Assembly: GCA_029959555.1 (NCBI GenBank)
Contig: JASCPI010000005.1
Location: 1-64,000, forward strand
Direction: 5' to 3'
Source: Lysobacteraceae bacterium PS02065
Lineage (GTDB): Bacteria; Pseudomonadota; Gammaproteobacteria; Xanthomonadales; Rhodanobacteraceae
DNA: 64,000 nt
Shown: positions 17,158-25,260 of the stretch, in pieces
Position numbering within the stretch: the stretch's first letter is position 1
How the letters are laid out: each line of letters starts with the position of its first letter
Position numbers and translations under genes: made by a program
The notes under the pieces: generated by a model
The model's input: the letters and a program-made list of their open reading frames with translations, nothing else
What the model was told of the DNA's origin: nothing
Databases searched by the model: none

Positions 17158-17970
17158 ATGAAGAACATCCTTCTCGCGCTCGCGACGTCGTGGGCATCGT
17201 TCGCGCACGCGGAGACTCCCGAGATCATGGAGCTCACGTTCGAGCAACGCATCGCCGACTGCGAGAACCTGTGGTTCGCCGCCAGGGAAGAGGAGGACAT
17301 GCTCGTCCTCGGCTTCGTGTACGTCGATCCGGAAGCCGGCTTCACCTATGAACACTACGGTGAGCTCGTGCTTTCCGAAGGCGTGTTCCAGGCCGTGCCG
17401 TCGGACCGGCAAGGCACGACACGCGTCATCCACCGGATCGGCGTCAATGTTCCGGCCACGTGCCTCACCGATGCGCAGGCGACCGCGCTCGGCCTGCCGT
17501 CGTCGCCCGAATCGATGGCGTCCTACAAGGATCACCGGCCTGTCGGCGAACACCACGAACGCTGGGCGCACCACGCCAACCGGATCGGAGCGAGCGCGAT
17601 CGCACTCGAGCATGTGTCGAAAGCGTCGGCCACGGGAACAACCTCGACCAGCCTCACCTTCGAGCACGCCGTCGCCCTGAACGGGCTCGGCCAGTTCGAG
17701 GAGACGGTGACCTTGCTCGAGCCGATCGTGGCGTCCGAAGACGCGACGGGTGACCTGATCGCGGAGCTCGCGCACGCGAAGCAAGAGCTCGGCGACCTTC
17801 CGCGCGCGATCAAGCTCTACGAGCAGGCCATCCGGCATCGCAAGGGTGGCTACTCGGAACGTCGTTCCGCCTTCGCCTTGCGCATCGCGTCGATCCACGA
17901 GGAGCTCGGCAATACCCGGCAGCACGATGCGTGGATGCGGCGCGCCGAGCGGCTCGATGGCAACAGGTGA
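17158..17970 (+). CDS. Exported TPR-like protein
   Basis: Protein of 270 residues. Signal peptide MKNILLALATSWASFAHA. The N-terminal half is beta-rich with two cysteines; the C-terminal half has helix pairs of the TPR type (HAVALNGLGQFEETVTLLEPI; AELAHAKQELGDLPRAIKLY; LRIASIHEELGNTRQHDAWM), which normally mediate protein contacts. GGAGG lies upstream; GTG 17152 and ATG 17140 are in-frame alternatives. Periplasmic scaffold is the inference; no partner is evident. Confidence 0.7.
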   Translation: MKNILLALATSWASFAHAETPEIMELTFEQRIADCENLWFAAREEEDMLVLGFVYVDPEAGFTYEHYGELVLSEGVFQAVPSDRQGTTRVIHRIGVNVPATCLTDAQATALGLPSSPESMASYKDHRPVGEHHERWAHHANRIGASAIALEHVSKASATGTTSTSLTFEHAVALNGLGQFEETVTLLEPIVASEDATGDLIAELAHAKQELGDLPRAIKLYEQAIRHRKGGYSERRSAFALRIASIHEELGNTRQHDAWMRRAERLDGNR

Positions 17971-18122
17971 ATACGCGCGCGGTCGTGCGCCATGGGCGGG
18001 AACACCGATAGCTTACGGGCTACGATCAGGCGCCCCGGATGCCGGATCGACACGGACATGCCGCCACCTTCCGGATCGCCATCGCACGCTCCTGGCGTGT
18101 CGATGAGACATGGGGTACCACG

Positions 18123-18446
18123 ATGCGACACATCCTCTTCATCTGCAGCCAGAACCGCCTGCGCAGCCCGACCGCGGAACAGGTGTTCGCGGACCGTGAC
18201 GGCATCGAGACCTCGTCGGCTGGCCTGAACCACGATGCGGAGAATCCGGTCACGCCCGAGCTGCTCGCCTGGGCCGACGTGATCTTCGTCATGGAGCGTG
18301 CGCATCGCACGAAGCTGTCGAGCCGGTTCAGGCGTCATCTCGACGGCAAGCGGGTCATCTGCCTCGGTATTCCCGATGACTACGACTACATGGATGCGGC
18401 GTTGATCGCGCTGCTCGAGGCGAAAGTGCCACAGCACCTGCGCTGA
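18123..18446 (+). CDS. Predicted low-molecular-weight protein tyrosine phosphatase
   Basis: Protein of 107 residues. The N-terminal strand is followed by the phosphate loop C8-SQNRL-R14-S, which fits the C-x5-R-S/T signature, and by a PTAEQVF helix. The rest, VTPELLAWADVIFVME and KRVICLGIPDDYDYMD, matches the short COG4551-type predicted phosphatases; the DD in GIPDDY is a candidate for the general-acid aspartate. It is shorter than classical LMW-PTPs (about 150 residues) because the family is compact, with no truncation seen. Confidence 0.8.
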   Translation: MRHILFICSQNRLRSPTAEQVFADRDGIETSSAGLNHDAENPVTPELLAWADVIFVMERAHRTKLSSRFRRHLDGKRVICLGIPDDYDYMDAALIALLEAKVPQHLR

Positions 18447-18533
18447 CTGATGATGCGTGGCACCGTGACGGAGTGCGCATCGGACGATCACAACGCAAGC
18501 GAGCGATGCTCATGCCCATCAGGAGATCAATGG

Positions 18534-18923
18534 ATGTCGAAGTACGCAAGAACAGCCGTCGACGCAGCGCAACGGTGCGGGCACGGCGTTGAGCCATCGG
18601 ACGCTTGGGAGCAGGCCAGCATCGGTGTCTTCGGGAGGGGGACATCGTCCCAGCTGAAAAGCTGCCCGCGTAGCGCGTTCCTCGGTCTCGCAGGAGCAGG
18701 CCTGATTGTCGGTGTACCGCCAGGACGCTACACGCGGTCCGAGTCCAATGTGCGCTACGCCGTCGAAGCCGCGCGCCATGTGCTCACGACGCCCGGTGCA
18801 AGCCCTACCGCGTCCGAGCTATGGGCGATCGCGATGCGAGGCGACACCAAGCGCCACAACGCACAGATGGATGTGGTGCTGGGCCTTCATCAGGCGGGCT
18901 TGCTTCGCATCACCGATCAGTAA
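18534..18923 (+). CDS. DUF6979 family protein
   Basis: Protein of 129 residues with AGGAG eight bases before ATG 18534. The motifs SKYARTAVDAAQRC, DAWEQAS, SCPRSAFLGLAGAGLI, GVPPGRYTRS and NAQMDVVLGLHQAGL are those I associate with DUF6979. Helical, cytosolic, function unknown; the final block resembles a winged or helix-turn-helix-like fold but cannot be called one. The frame stays open upstream to 18450, in a part with no conservation. Confidence 0.75.
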   Translation: MSKYARTAVDAAQRCGHGVEPSDAWEQASIGVFGRGTSSQLKSCPRSAFLGLAGAGLIVGVPPGRYTRSESNVRYAVEAARHVLTTPGASPTASELWAIAMRGDTKRHNAQMDVVLGLHQAGLLRITDQ

Positions 18924-18962
18924 CATCGAGGACACCATCTAGCGCAGGGAGGAGAGCACCCC

Positions 18963-19310
18963 ATGACAGGCCACCGCATCTTCAGGACCGCGTTCGCGAA
19001 GCTCCATCCGATGTACGTGCAGAAGGCCGAGCGCAAGGGCCGCACGAGGGAGGAGGTCGACGAGGTGATCCGCTGGCTGACCGGCTACGACCAGGCCGGG
19101 CTCGATCGGCAGATCGCGCAGGACAAGGACATCGAGACGTTCTTCGCCGAGGCACCTGCGCTGCATCCGCACGCGTCGCTGATCAAGGGCGTGGTCTGCG
19201 GCGTGCGCGTCGAGGAGGTCGACGATCCGCTCATGCAGAAGATCCGCTGGCTCGACAAGCTCGTCGACGAGCTCGCCAAGGGCAAGGCGATGGAGAAGAT
19301 CCTGCGCTGA
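18963..19310 (+). CDS. DUF2200 family protein
   Basis: Protein of 115 residues with GGAGGAGAG upstream. Motifs [47 protein letters not shown] and [20 protein letters not shown] are near-identical to the core of DUF2200, a widespread single-domain family of unknown function. The strong conservation sets it apart from its orphan neighbours. No membrane or export signal. Confidence 0.9.
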   Translation: MTGHRIFRTAFAKLHPMYVQKAERKGRTREEVDEVIRWLTGYDQAGLDRQIAQDKDIETFFAEAPALHPHASLIKGVVCGVRVEEVDDPLMQKIRWLDKLVDELAKGKAMEKILR

Positions 19311-19376
19311 GGGCGATCGACGTCGCTTTCTACCCCACGCGGTAGATCCTCAGCAGCGGATCATGGAGCGCCCCTC

Positions 19377-19880
19377 ATGCCGTTCACCCCGTTCCACTTC
19401 GGTCCCGGCGCCCTGCTGCACGCGATCGCGCCGAGGCACGTCAGCTTCATCGCGTTCTGCGGGGCCAACGTGCTCATCGACATCGAGACACTGGTCAACC
19501 TCGTGCAGCGACGCGATCCCCTGCACGCGTTCTTCCACACCTTCGTCGGCGCGACGCTTGTCGTCCCGGCAACGCTGCTGGTCTTCCTCGCGGCGAGGTG
19601 GTTCGCAGCGAAGGTGTGGTTGCCGGACCTGTTCCGCTGGCGCTCGCTGACCGTGCGGCAGGTGCTCGTCGGGGCGGCCCTCGGTGCCTACACGCATGTG
19701 GTGCTCGACAGCATCATGCATGCGGATGCGATGCCGCTGATGCCGTGGAGTGCATCCAATCCCGTGCACGACGCCGTTTCGACGGGTGTCCTGCACCTGG
19801 CCTGCTTTGGCACCGGCGTGGTCGCGGCCTTCATCGTGGAGTACGCCCGTCATCCGCGCCATCGCGGACCGCAGGAGTAA
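19377..19880 (+). CDS. YdjM-type predicted membrane metal-dependent hydrolase
   Basis: Protein of 167 residues with four hydrophobic segments. Histidine motifs HFGPG near residue 7, LHAFFHTFVG near 50 and YTHVVLDSIMH near 102 lie at membrane borders, a pattern of the YdjM/PF04307-like inner-membrane putative hydrolases. Activity has not been shown for the family as far as I know. GGAG lies upstream of the ATG. The gene ends 24 bp before a palindromic repeat patch. Confidence 0.7.
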   Translation: MPFTPFHFGPGALLHAIAPRHVSFIAFCGANVLIDIETLVNLVQRRDPLHAFFHTFVGATLVVPATLLVFLAARWFAAKVWLPDLFRWRSLTVRQVLVGAALGAYTHVVLDSIMHADAMPLMPWSASNPVHDAVSTGVLHLACFGTGVVAAFIVEYARHPRHRGPQE

Positions 19881-19903
19881 TGTCTGGCTGTGTGGGGTCA
19901 AGG

Positions 19904-20032
19904 CATGGGGTCAGAGTCATTTTCCTTCCGCAGCGCTGCGAACGAGCACAGGGCATGGGGTCAGAGTCATTTTTCCTCCGCGCCGATTCGAAGGAACCGA
20001 GCGCCCCGTGGAAAAATGACTCTGACCCCATG
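19904..20032. repeat. CATGGGGTCAGAGTCATTTT-type palindromic repeats
   Basis: Three arms of one sequence. A single forward arm is at 19904-19926; a complete 79-bp hairpin element is at 19954-20032, whose 23-bp ends (19954-19976 and 20010-20032) are perfect reverse complements. The interior is unrelated to the other copies. This GGGGTCAGAGTCATTTTT type is common in gammaproteobacterial genomes and is often tied to RAYT-type transposases (known, by recollection). A sibling with altered arms is at 24210. Confidence 0.9.
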
Positions 20033-20098
20033 CGTGCCTTCGTCTTCGGTCATGATCCGCCACCCCTGACACCATCGTCCCTGTACCGGAGTCACGCC

Positions 20099-20341
20099 AT
20101 GCTCGCGCTGCGACCGAACTGCGAATGCTGCGGCAAGCACCTGCCGCCCGAAGCCGACGCGGCGATCTGTTCGTTCGAATGCACATTCTGCCGGGACTGC
20201 GCGGACGGCGTGCTCGCAAGGCGATGCCCGAACTGTGACGGCAACCTCGTCGAGCGACCGATCCGTCCGCCACATCTCGTGGTGAAGTATCCGCCGTCCG
20301 AGGAGCGGATCGTGAAGCCGGACGGCTGTTCGCGATCGTGA
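20099..20341 (+). CDS. DUF1272 family zinc-binding protein
   Basis: Protein of 80 residues. The first 60 follow the DUF1272 pattern: LRPNCECCGKHLPP, ICSFECTFCRDCAD and RRCPNCDGNLVERP. Eight cysteines in C-x-C/C-x-x-C pairs can hold two zinc ions in a RING-like cross arrangement. Cytosolic; function unknown. CGGAG precedes the ATG. It directly follows the palindromic repeat patch. Confidence 0.9.
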   Translation: MLALRPNCECCGKHLPPEADAAICSFECTFCRDCADGVLARRCPNCDGNLVERPIRPPHLVVKYPPSEERIVKPDGCSRS

Positions 20342-20395
20342 GAGCCCGGCCTGGCGTGGGGTTCGCGTAGCAGGCCTGAAACGAAAGGACACGCC

Positions 20396-21100
20396 ATGAC
20401 CACCTTCGACTATTCGAGTTTCAGTGCCGTCGCGAAGCGCTGCTTCCGTGACATGGCACGCGAGCTCGGCTACGAGCAGCATTCGGGCATCGCGTACTCG
20501 CGCCTGGCAGGTGGCTGGCACGAGGTGTTCGGCCTGCAGGCCAGCTCGGGCGTCGAGTTCTTCTACGTCAACGTCGGTATCGCCGTGCCCGATCTCTGTC
20601 CGGTGGCGACGCCGGAGAAGATCACCGATTGCGGCATGTTGCTGGGTTTCCGGCTGCGCGATGTCGACGACACGGGGGGTTTCGACCGCGCGACGAAGCG
20701 CGAGGTCGAGGACAGCGCCGCGCGTGTGCTGACGCAGCACCGCGCGATCGCGCGCCCGTGGCTCGACGCGCTCGGCAGCTGGGATGCGATCGCGGCCGAG
20801 TACCTGCGCGTGAACCCGATCGAGGAGTCCCGCATCGGATCGCACGGTACCGCGTACGGCGAGGCCTTCCGCTCGGCGACTTACGGCTACCTGCTGCTCA
20901 AGGCCGGTCGCACGGCGGATGCCGCGCGCTGGCTTCGCGAGGCCGAGAGACTGTTCGCGCTGCCCGAGTACATCACGCGCGACGGCCGCATCGTGCACGA
21001 GAAGGAACCGCATGCGAGGCTGCAGAAGCCCAGCCCCGGAGATGCCACGCAGCTCGCCGAGGTACGCGAGGTGCTGGCGATGCTCGGGGTGCCGGCATGA
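20396..21100 (+). CDS. DUF4304-like protein
   Basis: Protein of 234 residues with AAAGGA before the ATG. The first 110 residues resemble the DUF4304 plan: helix FRDMARELGYEQHSGIAY, then SRLAGGWHEVFGLQASSGVEFFYVNVGI. This would be a second DUF4304-type gene in the array, but similarity to the one at 8152 is only in the fold pattern. The C-terminal half is helical (LLLKAGRTADAARWLREAERLF). Its stop overlaps the next start as ATGA. Confidence 0.6.
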   Translation: MTTFDYSSFSAVAKRCFRDMARELGYEQHSGIAYSRLAGGWHEVFGLQASSGVEFFYVNVGIAVPDLCPVATPEKITDCGMLLGFRLRDVDDTGGFDRATKREVEDSAARVLTQHRAIARPWLDALGSWDAIAAEYLRVNPIEESRIGSHGTAYGEAFRSATYGYLLLKAGRTADAARWLREAERLFALPEYITRDGRIVHEKEPHARLQKPSPGDATQLAEVREVLAMLGVPA

Positions 21101-21759
21101 GCGCGCGGGGTGCCGGCCTGCGTATCGGCTGGGTGGCGTGCATCGCCGTCGCCGTCCTCGCCTGGCCGATCGCGGGCTGGTCGAGAGACAGGCTCGTGCC
21201 GGTCGACGAAGCGGCATCGGTGCCCGCGTTCTTCGCATTTCGCGCGCGGCTGCAGGCTGCGGTGGCGAGACGCGACACCGCGGCCGTGATGGCGGTGCTC
21301 GACAAGGATGTGGTGCTCACGTTCGGCGGCGACAGCGGTCCCGAGGGCTTCAGGCGCGTGTGGACGCCCGATGCTGTGGACTCCGCGCTGTGGGAGACGC
21401 TCGCGACGGTGCTCGCGCTCGGCGGTACGTTCGACGCCGACGGAAGCTTCACGGCGCCCTACGTGTTTACGCAATGGCCCGCGGACAAGGACGTGTTCGA
21501 TCACGTCGCCGTGATCGGCACCGGCGTGCGTGTCCGCGAGCGCCCGCACGCCGAAGGCGCGATCCTCGACACGCTCGACTTCGCGATCCTCGAGACCGCA
21601 TCGGCCGAGGCCGCGGAGGGCTGGACCGCGGTCAAGCTCGCGGAAGATCGCATCGGCTACGTCGACCGCCGCTTCGTGCGCAGCCCGATCGACCATCGCA
21701 TCCGCTTCGTGCGGCACGGCGGCGGCTGGCGCGCGACGTTCTTCGTGGCAGGCGATTGA
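21097..21759 (+). CDS. Exported SH3-like domain protein
   Basis: Protein of 220 residues that starts inside the stop of the upstream gene. An N-terminal hydrophobic segment (WVACIAVAVLAWPIAGW) is a signal peptide or anchor. The middle is an NTF2-like helical piece; residues about 140-190 (TGVRVRERPHAEGAILDTL, GWTAVKLAEDRIGYVDRRFV) are a bacterial SH3-like fold, a module that usually contacts cell wall or proteins. The C-terminal strand ends with TFFVAGD. Coupling with the DUF4304-like gene suggests a joint function. Confidence 0.75.
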   Translation: MSARGAGLRIGWVACIAVAVLAWPIAGWSRDRLVPVDEAASVPAFFAFRARLQAAVARRDTAAVMAVLDKDVVLTFGGDSGPEGFRRVWTPDAVDSALWETLATVLALGGTFDADGSFTAPYVFTQWPADKDVFDHVAVIGTGVRVRERPHAEGAILDTLDFAILETASAEAAEGWTAVKLAEDRIGYVDRRFVRSPIDHRIRFVRHGGGWRATFFVAGD

Positions 21760-21909
21760 CGCCTCGCGCGGCTGCCATCGGACAGTACCGAAGCGAGGTC
21801 ATGCATGGACGGGAACACGGCCCACGCCATCGCGACCCGCTGAGTCCAGAAGTGGTCGACACCGATCGCGCTCCAGGAGGACAGCGATGCGCCCGATCTC
21901 GACTCCGAT

Positions 21910-22182
21910 GTGCCAGAGGAGCATCCGATGCTGTGCCTCGAGGCGATCCTCGTGGTGCTGACCCTGATCCCCGCCGATCCGGCGGACACGCGCTTCCAGG
22001 TGCTCGCCGCGAGCCCGCTCGAGAATCTGCTCGTGGCGCACGGACCTGCGATGGTCGAGGCGATCGATGTCCTCGCGCGTCGGGACCCGGCGTTCCGACG
22101 ACTCTTGAATGGCGTGTGGATGTCGAGCGTCGATGCCGCGGTCACCGCACGGCTCGAAAAATACAGGACCGCGCCGTGGTGA
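21910..22182 (+). CDS. DUF6869-like protein, N-terminus short
   Basis: Protein of 90 residues from GTG 21910. AASPLENLLVAHGPAMVEAID, RDPAFRRLLNGVW is the DUF6869 C-terminal core, of unknown function. Relatives usually carry an additional N-terminal helical segment. Here the frame is open back to 21844 without a start codon, and a good AGGAGG at about 21872 serves an ATG at 21887 in a different frame. This suggests an N-terminal frameshift, so the gene may be decaying. Confidence 0.5.
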   Translation: MPEEHPMLCLEAILVVLTLIPADPADTRFQVLAASPLENLLVAHGPAMVEAIDVLARRDPAFRRLLNGVWMSSVDAAVTARLEKYRTAPW

Positions 22183-22239
22183 GCGTGTCCGAGGGGAACG
22201 ACCATGCCGTGCGCAATGCATCAGGGACGATGACCGGGC

Positions 22240-23325
22240 ATGAGCCTGCTGATCGGCATTGCCGCGGATGTCACGCTGGTCATGAAGGGCTGGACGCTAA
22301 CCTGCGCCGTGATCGCCGTGCTGGTGCTTGTGGCGGCATTCTTCCTGACGATGAAGGGTCGCATGCTGGCTGCGATGATTCTCGGCGGCGCAGGTGTGCT
22401 GCATTCGGCGATCGTGGCGGCGGGTTCACTCGTCGTGCCGAGCACGGTCTGGGGCGCGATCCTGTCGGCATACCTCGCCTTCCCGGCAGACGAGCAGCCG
22501 GCGCGTCAGCGTGAGCTCGCGTCACACTGGGATGCGTTCCACGAGCACATCCTCGTCTGGCGATGGATGGTGCTCGCGAAGCGCTGGCAGGTCTGCCACG
22601 AACTGTGGTCGCAGGACGGTTGCCGGAGGGCGCCGCAGCCGCGCGAGGCGCAAGGTCTGGCGAGGGAGTTCCTCACCGCATATGCGCGCGGTCGCGCAGC
22701 GCACACCTGGGGCTCGGGGCCGGATGTCGACGCTCGGATCCTCGAGGAGCGCACGCAGATGACGCAGGGATTGACGTGGTGGACGATGAAGCACGGCGAG
22801 CTCGCACCGGTCGGGTACGTCCTCCGTCGGCACGATCCGGCCCGCTGGATCCGCTTCCACTCGTTGCCGGATTCCCGGCAATACCCGCGCGACGAGGGGG
22901 AGATGCGGGAGGTCGTCCGTCGCGCCCTCGCTGTCGCGAAGGATGTCTTCCTGCTTGGCGAGGACGTCGTGATCTACCGGTCGGGTTGGCAGTCGGACAC
23001 CGATGCCTTGCCGGGTTGGACGTTCGATGCGGATCCGCCGTATGTCGTGCTGCGGGCCGATCCCGACGCGATGCCGCGCGAGCAGGACATGCTCTACCGG
23101 GTAACGGCGGATGTGGAGACCTGGCCCTTCGAGGCTTTCGACGGCATCGTCCGCCGCGTCGCCGTCCAGGATGAGGATGCCCCGGTGTGCGTGGCATCGC
23201 CTCTCAGTGGCAACGTCTTCTGCCCTTACGGCGGTGGCATGGATGTCTTCGTCGACGAGCAGACACGCGCCGTTCTGGATGACAAGTACACGGCGTGGCG
23301 ATCGGCGCGCGAGGACGGGCTGTAG
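22240..23325 (+). CDS. Membrane-anchored DUF3885-like protein
   Basis: Protein of 361 residues. Two membrane helices at about residues 18-38 and 45-68 are followed by a charged region and a C-terminal domain with RWIRFHSLPDSRQYP, EVVRRALAVAKDVF and DVVIYRSGW. These motifs match my memory of DUF3885, a cytosolic family of unknown function; here the domain is tethered to the inner membrane. No strong ribosome binding site; the ATG is the first one in frame. Confidence 0.6.
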   Translation: MSLLIGIAADVTLVMKGWTLTCAVIAVLVLVAAFFLTMKGRMLAAMILGGAGVLHSAIVAAGSLVVPSTVWGAILSAYLAFPADEQPARQRELASHWDAFHEHILVWRWMVLAKRWQVCHELWSQDGCRRAPQPREAQGLAREFLTAYARGRAAHTWGSGPDVDARILEERTQMTQGLTWWTMKHGELAPVGYVLRRHDPARWIRFHSLPDSRQYPRDEGEMREVVRRALAVAKDVFLLGEDVVIYRSGWQSDTDALPGWTFDADPPYVVLRADPDAMPREQDMLYRVTADVETWPFEAFDGIVRRVAVQDEDAPVCVASPLSGNVFCPYGGGMDVFVDEQTRAVLDDKYTAWRSAREDGL

Positions 23326-23396
23326 CATCGCCATGTGGCTGCGCCGTCACCTGCACCGATCCGCATCCCCTCAAACCCAAGCCACGGAAGACCTGC

Positions 23397-24203
23397 ATGC
23401 TCCGGACGTCCGCGATCCTCATACTCCTTTCGCTGTCCACCGCGTCGATGGCGGATACGGTTCCTCCTCCTCCGCTCGAACCGGCGCAGGAAGAAGCCGC
23501 ACTGCGGATGGCCGAGCAGACGGGCATCCTGCTGTACCGGCATGACCAGGCTGCGAGTGTGGCGACCGATGCACTGGCCAAGGTCCGGGGCTTCAAGCGC
23601 GACAAGCGGATGGAGGGCTGGATCACCGAGGCGCAGGGCGACGGCATCCAGGTGACGTTCTTCGGACGCGACAAGGGACAGCCGCTTGCGGCCTTCCATC
23701 GTGTACGTGTCGATGCGGGCGGCAAGGTGATCGAGAAGACCTCGTTTCTCAAGTCACCCGAGCCGCTCACGACGTTCGAGGCCGAGGCGGCCGAAGCGCG
23801 ATCGATCGCCAAGCGCACGTCGTTCCAGCCGTGCACCGAGCAGTACAACACCGTCGTGCTGCCGAAGGATGCTGGGGCCGGCCAATGGACCGTCCATCTC
23901 CTGCCGGCCACGACGAAGAAGGGCGTCGTGCCGATCGGCGGGTCGTATCGTGTCGACGTCGACATCCGCTCTGGCGACGCCGTGGTGCGCCCTTACACGA
24001 AGACCTGCCTCCAGCTCGAGGACCGCAAGGATGTCGCGGCGTTGATGGTGTCGCATCTGCTCGATCCGCTGCCGACGGACGTGCACGTGTTTTGGAGCCT
24101 GTGGGTCGGCAAGAGGATCTACGTCGTGACGAATGGACCCGACAACCTGTTCGCGGTGTCCGGTGGCACGATCAGCCGCGTCGAACGCCCGGCCTCGCCG
24201 TGA
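23397..24203 (+). CDS. Exported hypothetical protein
   Basis: Protein of 268 residues with signal peptide LRTSAILILLSLSTASMA. The mature protein looks like an alpha-beta domain with two cysteines (FQPCTEQ and TKTCLQ) that may pair. The C-terminal half ends with strands LWVGKRIYVVTNGPDNLFAV. No family is recognised. GGAAG lies before the ATG. The stop is seven bases from the following palindromic element. Confidence 0.65.
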   Translation: MLRTSAILILLSLSTASMADTVPPPPLEPAQEEAALRMAEQTGILLYRHDQAASVATDALAKVRGFKRDKRMEGWITEAQGDGIQVTFFGRDKGQPLAAFHRVRVDAGGKVIEKTSFLKSPEPLTTFEAEAAEARSIAKRTSFQPCTEQYNTVVLPKDAGAGQWTVHLLPATTKKGVVPIGGSYRVDVDIRSGDAVVRPYTKTCLQLEDRKDVAALMVSHLLDPLPTDVHVFWSLWVGKRIYVVTNGPDNLFAVSGGTISRVERPASP

Positions 24204-24209
24204 CGACGG

Positions 24210-24286
24210 CATGGGGTCAGGTTCATTCTTCCGTGCCAGCGACGTCATCGAGCGAACTCCCCTGGAAAAATGAACCTGACCCCATG
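24210..24286. repeat. 77-bp palindromic element, GGGGTCAGGTTCAT type
   Basis: The 23-bp ends (24210-24232 and 24264-24286) are reverse complements with one mismatch. Compared with the element at 19954, both arms are changed to match each other: GTCAGAGTCAT became GTCAGGTTCAT on the left, and ATGACTCTGAC became ATGAACCTGAC on the right. This keeps the hairpin intact, so the structure rather than the exact sequence appears to be under selection. Confidence 0.9.
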
Positions 24287-24303
24287 CTTCCAGAGGTGAT
24301 GTC

Positions 24304-24678
24304 ATGAAGGCCCGCGTGATCGTGATCGCCGCGCTGGTCGCGGCGGCCGGCATCGGATGGAAAGGCTACGCGGCCAAGCGCGATCGCGAGTACGTGGCGA
24401 CGCGCTTGGGCATCGGCACGTTGCCCGGGACGACGATGGTCGAGACCTGCCGCGCGCAGGACAATCCGGATGGGCTGCCGGTGACGGAGTGCCTGCTGCG
24501 CACGACGCCGGACGACGTGCAGCGGCTGCTCGCCGGCCACGCGTTCCGCGAGGTGAACGCACCGTCGGGTTCGATCGGGCGGCAGGCCCTGCCGGGCGGT
24601 TCCAGCGGCGTGCAAGGCATCAACCTGTTCTTCGAGACCGCCTCCGGGCGCGCCTCGATCGAGGTGCACGAGCCATGA
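24304..24678 (+). CDS. Small anchored hypothetical protein
   Basis: Protein of 124 residues. A hydrophobic N-terminus (VIVIAALVAAAGIGW) is an uncleaved anchor or signal. The mature part has two cysteines (ETCRAQ and TECLLR) and a SGVQGINLFFETASGRASIEV strand pair at the C-terminus. It begins 17 bp after the palindromic element, and its stop overlaps the next start by ATGA. Function unknown; the overlap suggests that it acts with the next gene product. Confidence 0.65.
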   Translation: MKARVIVIAALVAAAGIGWKGYAAKRDREYVATRLGIGTLPGTTMVETCRAQDNPDGLPVTECLLRTTPDDVQRLLAGHAFREVNAPSGSIGRQALPGGSSGVQGINLFFETASGRASIEVHEP

Positions 24679-25172
24679 GCGTCTCGCCGCGTCGCGCGCA
24701 GATTCCGGTCGGTGCGATGTACCGCGCGAACCTCACGCGACAATGGCGTGCGGCATGCCTCGGCGTGGCGTGCATCGCCGGCACGACTGCGCATGCCGAG
24801 CCGTACTGCACGCGTCTCGCGTTCGATCCCGACGAGCCGCCCGGACTGACCGGCCACTACGCGGTGATCGGTCGCCACGCGACCACGCACAGGCCCTACA
24901 CCGGGACACTCGCGATCGAGACCGGCACTGACACGTTCGTGCTCGTGCGCACGATCGGCGGTCGCCGCGTCGAGGGCGAAGCCTGGCTCGAGCGCTGCAG
25001 TCCGGACCGCTTCCCGGTGCTGAGGGTGCGTTACGCGACAACGCCGACACCGGAGGGGATGTCGTGCTTCCTGAGGTTCGATGGCGACAACGAGACACGC
25101 GCGAGCTGCACGACGTTCGATGGCGGTGGTCTCGAAGCCTGGTATCAGAGTGATCCCGCGTCGTCGCCGTGA
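24675..25172 (+). CDS. Exported hypothetical protein, paralogue of 2647-3072
   Basis: Protein of 165 residues with a hydrophobic signal (ACLGVACIAGTTAHA). The mature part aligns by eye with the protein at 2647: GHYAVIG, RPYTGTLAI, ECS-type cysteine, MSCFLRF, DNETRASC, and GGLEAW occur in the same order and spacing. Shared cysteines suggest conserved disulfides. The duplication is about 22 kb apart, each copy has different neighbours, and divergence is large, so it is old. Role unknown. Confidence 0.7.
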   Translation: MSVSPRRAQIPVGAMYRANLTRQWRAACLGVACIAGTTAHAEPYCTRLAFDPDEPPGLTGHYAVIGRHATTHRPYTGTLAIETGTDTFVLVRTIGGRRVEGEAWLERCSPDRFPVLRVRYATTPTPEGMSCFLRFDGDNETRASCTTFDGGGLEAWYQSDPASSP

Positions 25173-25260
25173 CGGTGCCGACCCAGCCTGAGGCTTCGGG
25201 AGCCGATGGCGATGCGGGCGTGTCCGAGGTCGTCCTCACGCGAGCTGACGAGGCATGACG

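Noticed and set aside
19904-24286. GGGGTCAG hairpins as intrinsic terminators or riboswitches
   Set aside because: The T-rich part is inside the stem, copies occur at unrelated genes, and both arms are separated by long spacers; a mobile or REP-type repeat fits better.
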